The position numbers and the translations under genes are program-made. A stretch of DNA of 58,304 bases, taken from NCBI GenBank assembly GCA_035606235.1, contig DATNFU010000054.1, forward strand, positions 1-58,304, read 5' to 3'. This stretch comes from 66-474 sp035606235. GTDB taxonomy: Bacteria; Pseudomonadota; Gammaproteobacteria; Xanthomonadales; Rhodanobacteraceae. The notes beneath the pieces were generated by a model, which was not told where the DNA came from, searched no databases, and saw only the letters and a program-made list of their open reading frames with translations. This document shows, piece after piece, positions 54,511 to 58,304 of the stretch. Position 1 is the first letter of the stretch, and the number at the start of each line of letters is the position of its first letter.

Positions 54511-55131
54511 ATGAAACTCGTACGTTCCATTTTGGCGCTCGCGCTGTTGACCGCAGGCTTCGCGGCTGCGGCCGCGCCGGTCACCTACACCCTTGATCCG
54601 GCCCACACCCAGGTATTGTTTTCCTGGGATCACCTGGGTTTCTCCAATCCGACGGGCCAGTTCGACCAGGTGACGGGCACTCTCGTTTACGATGCCGCGG
54701 ATCCGGCGAGGTCTTCGGTACAGGTCAGCATTTCGGCGAAGAGTCTCGACACCCATGTGCCGGCACTGGATCGGGCGCTGCAGAAAGCCGATTTTCTCGA
54801 TACGTCGAAATACCCGGTCATCACTTTCGTGAGTTCCAAGGTGACCGTGCTCGGAAAGAACTCGTTGAAAGTCGTCGGCGATCTGGATGTGCACGGGGTG
54901 ACGCAACCGGTGACGCTCGACGTCACCCTGAACAAGTCCGGCGTGTATCCGATGATCAACGCGCCGGCGTTGGGTTTTGCCGCGAGCACATCTTTCGACC
55001 GCAGTGCATTTGGCGTCGGCGGCGGCGTGCCGATGGTCGGCGATGCTTTGCAGGTACGCATCAGCGCCGAGGCGATCGAAGCGCAAGCATTCGCTGCCAG
55101 GATCGCGCCACTGGAAAAGGCCGCACGGTAA
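54511..55131 (+). CDS. YceI-family periplasmic lipid-binding protein
   Basis: The 206-residue protein has a signal peptide ending AAAAA (residues 1 to about 22) and a YceI lipocalin-like barrel with YTLDPAHTQVLFSWDHLGFS, then FDQVTGTLVYD and GDLDVHGVTQPVTLDV. Members bind isoprenoids such as polyprenyl or ubiquinone precursors. ATG 54511 follows GAGGGAAAG, a strong ribosome site. It is monocistronic and divergent from the ELM1-like gene. Confidence 0.93.
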   Translation: MKLVRSILALALLTAGFAAAAAPVTYTLDPAHTQVLFSWDHLGFSNPTGQFDQVTGTLVYDAADPARSSVQVSISAKSLDTHVPALDRALQKADFLDTSKYPVITFVSSKVTVLGKNSLKVVGDLDVHGVTQPVTLDVTLNKSGVYPMINAPALGFAASTSFDRSAFGVGGGVPMVGDALQVRISAEAIEAQAFAARIAPLEKAAR

Positions 55132-55189
55132 TGGCCGAAGAATTTTTTCCGCTGCGCTAGAATGGAGCCATCTTCTTCGGGAATTTCCC

Positions 55190-55387
55190 ATGAGCAGCCA
55201 GCCTGTTTCCGCGCAGCCCGCCAACGCGCAAAGCCGCTACGAGGTAACGCGCGCGCAATTGCCGCTGTCGTGCCCGCTGCCGGAAATGGCGCTGTGGAAT
55301 TCGCACCCGCGCGTGTACCTGCCGATCGAGGAAGACGGCGGCGAGTCGCAGTGCCCCTATTGCGGTGCTGTTTTCGTATTGAAGTAG
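55190..55387 (+). CDS. CHCC-type zinc-finger protein
   Basis: The 65-residue protein belongs to the zf-CHCC family. Ligands are Cys in LSCPL, His in NSHPRV and the pair CPYC near the C-terminus. The domain is related to mitochondrial NDUFS6. In many gammaproteobacteria it lies beside LPS core genes, as here. A TAGAAT -10 box lies about 27 bases upstream. Confidence 0.9.
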   Translation: MSSQPVSAQPANAQSRYEVTRAQLPLSCPLPEMALWNSHPRVYLPIEEDGGESQCPYCGAVFVLK

Positions 55388-55487
55388 CTTTTCACCGCGC
55401 CTTTGCCGCTCTGCTTGGAGTGCAGTTACGGTGGCTGCCCTTTGCGCAGGGATACGCAAGGCTTGTTTCTTGCTAGAAGCCTTTGGC

Positions 55488-56648
55488 ATGTATCAGGTGC
55501 CAGAAGCCACAGCGTCCAGGACGATGCCCGAGCATCATGCCAATCGCCGATTGACCGTGCTCCAGTTGCTGCCGGCACTGGAAAACGGGGGCGCCGAGCG
55601 TTCCACGCTTGAGATCGCACGCGCGCTGGTGGCGGCCGGACATCGCTCGGTGGTGATTTCCGCTGGTGGTCGGCTGGTCTCGCGACTGCAGGCCGAAGGC
55701 AGCGAACACGTGCCGCTGGATCTGGCGAAGAAGTCGCTGCGCACGCTGCGGCATGTCCGCCCGTTGCGCCGATTGATGGAAGAAATCCGTCCCGACATCG
55801 TGCACGCGCGTTCACGGCTGCCGGCCTGGATGGGCTGGCTGGCATTGCGCGGCATGCATCCGCGCCCGCATTTCGTTACCACCGTGCACGGCTTGAATTC
55901 ACCCGGCAGCTACAGCCGCATCATGACTCGCGGCGAACGCGTGATCGTGGTGTCGCAGAGTGTGCGCGATTTCGTGCTGAGTCATTACCCGGGTACCGAC
56001 CCGGCGCGGCTGAAGGTTATTCCGCGCGGCATCGACCCGGATGAATTCCCCTACGGCTTTCGTCCTGATGACGCATGGCGGCAGCGTTTCTTCGGCGAGT
56101 TCCCGCAATTGGGTGGTGCGCCGCTGCTGACGCTGCCCGGCCGCGGCACACGCCTGAAGGGACATGCCGATGCAATCACGCTGCTGGCGGGCCTGCGTTC
56201 ACGCGGGGTGGAGGCGCGGCTGCTGTTGCTTGGCGCGGTCGAGAAGGGTCGCGAGGCTTATCTCGCGGAATTGCACGCGCTGGCCCGGGATCGCGGCGTA
56301 TACGACGCGGTGGTGTTCACGCCGCCGCGCGCGGACGTGCGCGACGTGTTCGCCGCATCGGCGCTGGTCCTGCAACTGTCGAACAAGCCGGAAAGTTTCG
56401 GCCGCACCGTGGTCGAGGCACTGTCGCTTTGTCGCCCGGTGCTCGGTTATGCGCACGGCGGCGTCGGCGAACTGCTGGCTGAGCTTTACCCGGCCGGGCG
56501 CGTGCCGGTCGGCGATATGGAAAAGCTGATCGAACGCGCCGCCGAACTGCTGCGCCGCGCGCCACCCATCGCGCCGTTGCAGAGTTACCGCCTGACAGAT
56601 ATGCAGGCCGCAACCTTGGAATTGTACGGCGAACTGGTCGGGGCCTGA
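55488..56648 (+). CDS. Glycosyltransferase family 4 (LPS core type)
   Basis: The 386-residue GT-B enzyme has LTVLQLLPALENGGAERSTLE at the N-terminal donor-acceptor domain, and VIPRGIDPDEF and LPGRGTRLKGH near the centre. The C-terminal ESFGRTVVEALSLCRPVLGY holds the E-x7-E motif. It probably adds a sugar to the LPS core. ATG 55488 or ATG 55524 are both possible; neither has a strong ribosome site. Confidence 0.88.
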   Translation: MYQVPEATASRTMPEHHANRRLTVLQLLPALENGGAERSTLEIARALVAAGHRSVVISAGGRLVSRLQAEGSEHVPLDLAKKSLRTLRHVRPLRRLMEEIRPDIVHARSRLPAWMGWLALRGMHPRPHFVTTVHGLNSPGSYSRIMTRGERVIVVSQSVRDFVLSHYPGTDPARLKVIPRGIDPDEFPYGFRPDDAWRQRFFGEFPQLGGAPLLTLPGRGTRLKGHADAITLLAGLRSRGVEARLLLLGAVEKGREAYLAELHALARDRGVYDAVVFTPPRADVRDVFAASALVLQLSNKPESFGRTVVEALSLCRPVLGYAHGGVGELLAELYPAGRVPVGDMEKLIERAAELLRRAPPIAPLQSYRLTDMQAATLELYGELVGA

Positions 56649-56695
56649 GCGCGGCTCTCACGTACAATCGCGCATCGTCCTGATGCGTTGTGTCG

Positions 56696-58018
56696 ATGAC
56701 ACCATCCCTGCGAGCCCGATTGCACGCGATCGCGTTGTCGCCGCTGCTGCCGATCTTTGCCGTGATTTTTCTGCTGCCGTTCGGCAGGGCAAGTGAAGTC
56801 GCGGTGTTGATCTGCATTCTGGGCGCCGTGCTGTTTTTCGTTCGCGCCCCGCGTGCCTGGAGAGAGCATCCCGGCGCGGGACTGCTGCTCGCCTGCTGGC
56901 TCTGCTATTTCGCCGCTGCACTCATTTCCGCGTGGGATGCGGTGAACCCGGGCAAAAGCTGGGGTACGGTTGCCGCACTGATTCGCTTTGCGCCGTTCGG
57001 GTTTTACGTGTGCTTCGCCGTGCGTCGCGAATCGCGCGCGCGTGCCTTGTATCTCGGCATCGGCGCGCTGGTCGCGCTGTGGACACTGGATGCATGGATG
57101 CAGATTCTGACCGGCTACAGCGTGGGCGGGCACGCCGAGGCGCAGCGCATTTCGGGCATTTTTGGCGCGGGTGATCTCAAGCTCGGGTTGGTGCTGGCGG
57201 TGCTGTCACCGTTCGTGGCGTGGAGTGCGCGCCAATGTTGCGGTCGCACGGGGTTGCTCGTCGCCTTGTTGCTGCTGCTCGGACCGATCCTGCTGGCCGG
57301 TGAACGCGCGGCGTGGCTGATGTATGCACTGGTGGTGATCGCGTGCTTGTGGCGGGAGACGCAATCACCCGCGCGGTTCCTTGGGTGGATCGTGGGTGCG
57401 TGCTTGGTCGCCGCGCTCGCTGCCGGGATTGCCTGGAAAACTTCGTCGCGTTTCGATCAGCGCGTGCAGCGCACGCTGCTGGCATTCGACGATTCCCCGC
57501 AAGCGCTGGATACCGCTTTCAGCGGACGGCTCGACATCTGGCGCACCGCACTGAAGATGGCGGCGGCGCACCCTGTCAACGGTGTCGGTGTGCGCGGATT
57601 CCGGTATGCGTATCCCGCGTATGCGCGTCCCGGTGATCGGTTCCTGGACGTCGAGGCCTGCGGTGCGGGCCAGGGCGCCTGTCATCCGCATCAGATCGTG
57701 CTCGAGGTACTGGATGACACCGGCGCGATCGGAGTGTTCTTGTGGCTGATCGGAGTGGTGCTGGCGGTGCGCGCCTGGCGAAGCGTCGGTGCACCTGCGC
57801 GATTTCGCGCGTGGCCGGTGAGCGTCGCGCTGTTGGTGATGGTATTCCCGATCAATACGCATCTGGCATTTTATTCCGCGTGGTGGGGATTGCTTTTCTG
57901 GTGGCTTCTGAGCCTGTGGTGCGCGAGTTTGTTTTCAGTCGTCACCCCTGACGACACGGCAAAGACCAGTCGCCACGCCGAACTTTTCAGAAGAGTTTCA
58001 ACCTCCGATGCCTCGTGA
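56696..58018 (+). CDS. O-antigen ligase (WaaL) family membrane protein
   Basis: The protein has 440 residues, about twelve helices and a large periplasmic loop in the second half (FSGRLDIWRTALKMAAAHP, then GVGVRGFRYAYP and CHPHQIVLEVLDDTG), the Wzy_C ligase signature with conserved Arg and His. It joins O-antigen to lipid A-core or another glycan to an acceptor. GTG 56690 in frame is an alternative start. It overlaps the next gene by 11 bases. Confidence 0.9.
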   Translation: MTPSLRARLHAIALSPLLPIFAVIFLLPFGRASEVAVLICILGAVLFFVRAPRAWREHPGAGLLLACWLCYFAAALISAWDAVNPGKSWGTVAALIRFAPFGFYVCFAVRRESRARALYLGIGALVALWTLDAWMQILTGYSVGGHAEAQRISGIFGAGDLKLGLVLAVLSPFVAWSARQCCGRTGLLVALLLLLGPILLAGERAAWLMYALVVIACLWRETQSPARFLGWIVGACLVAALAAGIAWKTSSRFDQRVQRTLLAFDDSPQALDTAFSGRLDIWRTALKMAAAHPVNGVGVRGFRYAYPAYARPGDRFLDVEACGAGQGACHPHQIVLEVLDDTGAIGVFLWLIGVVLAVRAWRSVGAPARFRAWPVSVALLVMVFPINTHLAFYSAWWGLLFWWLLSLWCASLFSVVTPDDTAKTSRHAELFRRVSTSDAS

Positions 58019-58304
58019 AAAGTTCTCGCTGGTGATCATCACCTTCAACAATGCGGACACGCTGGAGCGCTGCCTGGCGGCGGCGGATTTCGCCGACGAG
58101 ATCGTGGTGCTGGATTCGGGCTCCGGGGATGCCACGGTGGAGATTGCCAAACGCTTCGGCGCGCGCGTCGAAGTGCATCCTTTCGATGACTACGGCCCGC
58201 AGAAGCAGCGCGCGATCGACATGGCGGCGCACGACTGGATCCTGAATCTCGACGCCGACGAAGTGCTGTCACCCGGCACGCGCGCGGTGATCGAGCGTGC
58301 CTTG
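58008..58304 (+). CDS. Glycosyltransferase family 2 (WaaE/KdtX-like), N-terminal part
   Basis: Ninety-nine residues are in the window and the gene continues to the right. The GT-A fold begins FSLVIITFNNADTLERCL, followed by EIVVLDSGSGDATVEIA and ILNLDADEVLSPG (DxD). The layout matches the WaaE LPS core glucosyltransferase family. It overlaps the O-antigen ligase gene by 11 bases, so the two are in one operon. Confidence 0.9.
   Translation, partial: MPREKFSLVIITFNNADTLERCLAAADFADEIVVLDSGSGDATVEIAKRFGARVEVHPFDDYGPQKQRAIDMAAHDWILNLDADEVLSPGTRAVIERAL

Overview
The window is about 58.3 kb of GC-rich, densely coding gammaproteobacterial chromosome. Several things point to the order Xanthomonadales, most likely a Rhodanobacter/Dyella-like member of the Rhodanobacteraceae. 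These are the block aroQ-accB-accC-prmA-zinc ribbon-fis-purH, an AlgZ/AlgR-type LytTR pair directly before hemC, an sX13-like small RNA beside polA, many GTAGGAGC-type REP palindromes, and genes whose -10 box lies 6-7 bases before the ATG. No tRNA, rRNA, phage, transposase or CRISPR was seen. The taxonomic placement is inference from gene content and order.

Layout. 1-98: start of a type V secretion protein. 662-5500: an EmrAB-type tripartite drug pump with a MarR repressor, all reading leftward from one promoter. 5753-8758: PagL-like lipid A deacylase, a YedY-like molybdoenzyme with a cytochrome b partner, and an SDR. 8830-14957: S9 peptidase, esterase, the LytTR two-component pair and hemC. 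15016-23731: DUF481 porin-like protein, a SoeABC-like molybdoenzyme operon with an SLC13 permease inside it, and a WYL regulator. 23856-30983: uvrD, a small membrane protein, the sRNA, polA, a DUF2782 protein and a GST. 31194-41919: a long leftward block with purine, fatty-acid, shikimate and disulfide genes (purH, fis, prmA, accC, accB, aroQ, tlpA, dsbD, cutA). 42060-44322: CIRCE-controlled groES-groEL. 44554-48371: an epimerase, glycosyltransferase and outer-membrane barrel set, probably for an exopolysaccharide. 48438-54387: LTA-synthase-like protein, glnE and an ELM1-like protein. 54511-58304: YceI, a zinc-finger protein and LPS assembly genes, the last one cut by the window edge.

The most notable observations are these. 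(i) polA carries an in-frame TAG at 26933-26935 exactly where the Gln codon of polymerase motif C (QVHDE) should be; 49 further well-conserved codons follow up to a TGA at 26783. (ii) Directly downstream of polA lies a small RNA of about 130 nt with three hairpins whose loops are C-rich, which I take to be an sX13 homologue. (iii) Upstream of accB is a 26-codon copy of the accB 5' end with its own Shine-Dalgarno, its own stop and mostly synonymous differences from accB. (iv) The catalytic subunit of the SoeA-like enzyme is interrupted, in frame, by a palindromic dispersed repeat. (v) The marR promoter is near-consensus, gives an apparently leaderless mRNA and is covered by three tandem 15-bp repeats. 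(vi) A perfect CRP/Clp-type palindrome sits just upstream of the exopolysaccharide genes.

Functionally the window is mainly housekeeping (replication and repair, protein folding, fatty acid, purine, haem and nitrogen regulation) joined to an envelope theme: lipid A and LPS modification, exopolysaccharide, drug efflux and periplasmic redox enzymes. No clearly new multi-gene defence or secondary-metabolite system was found.
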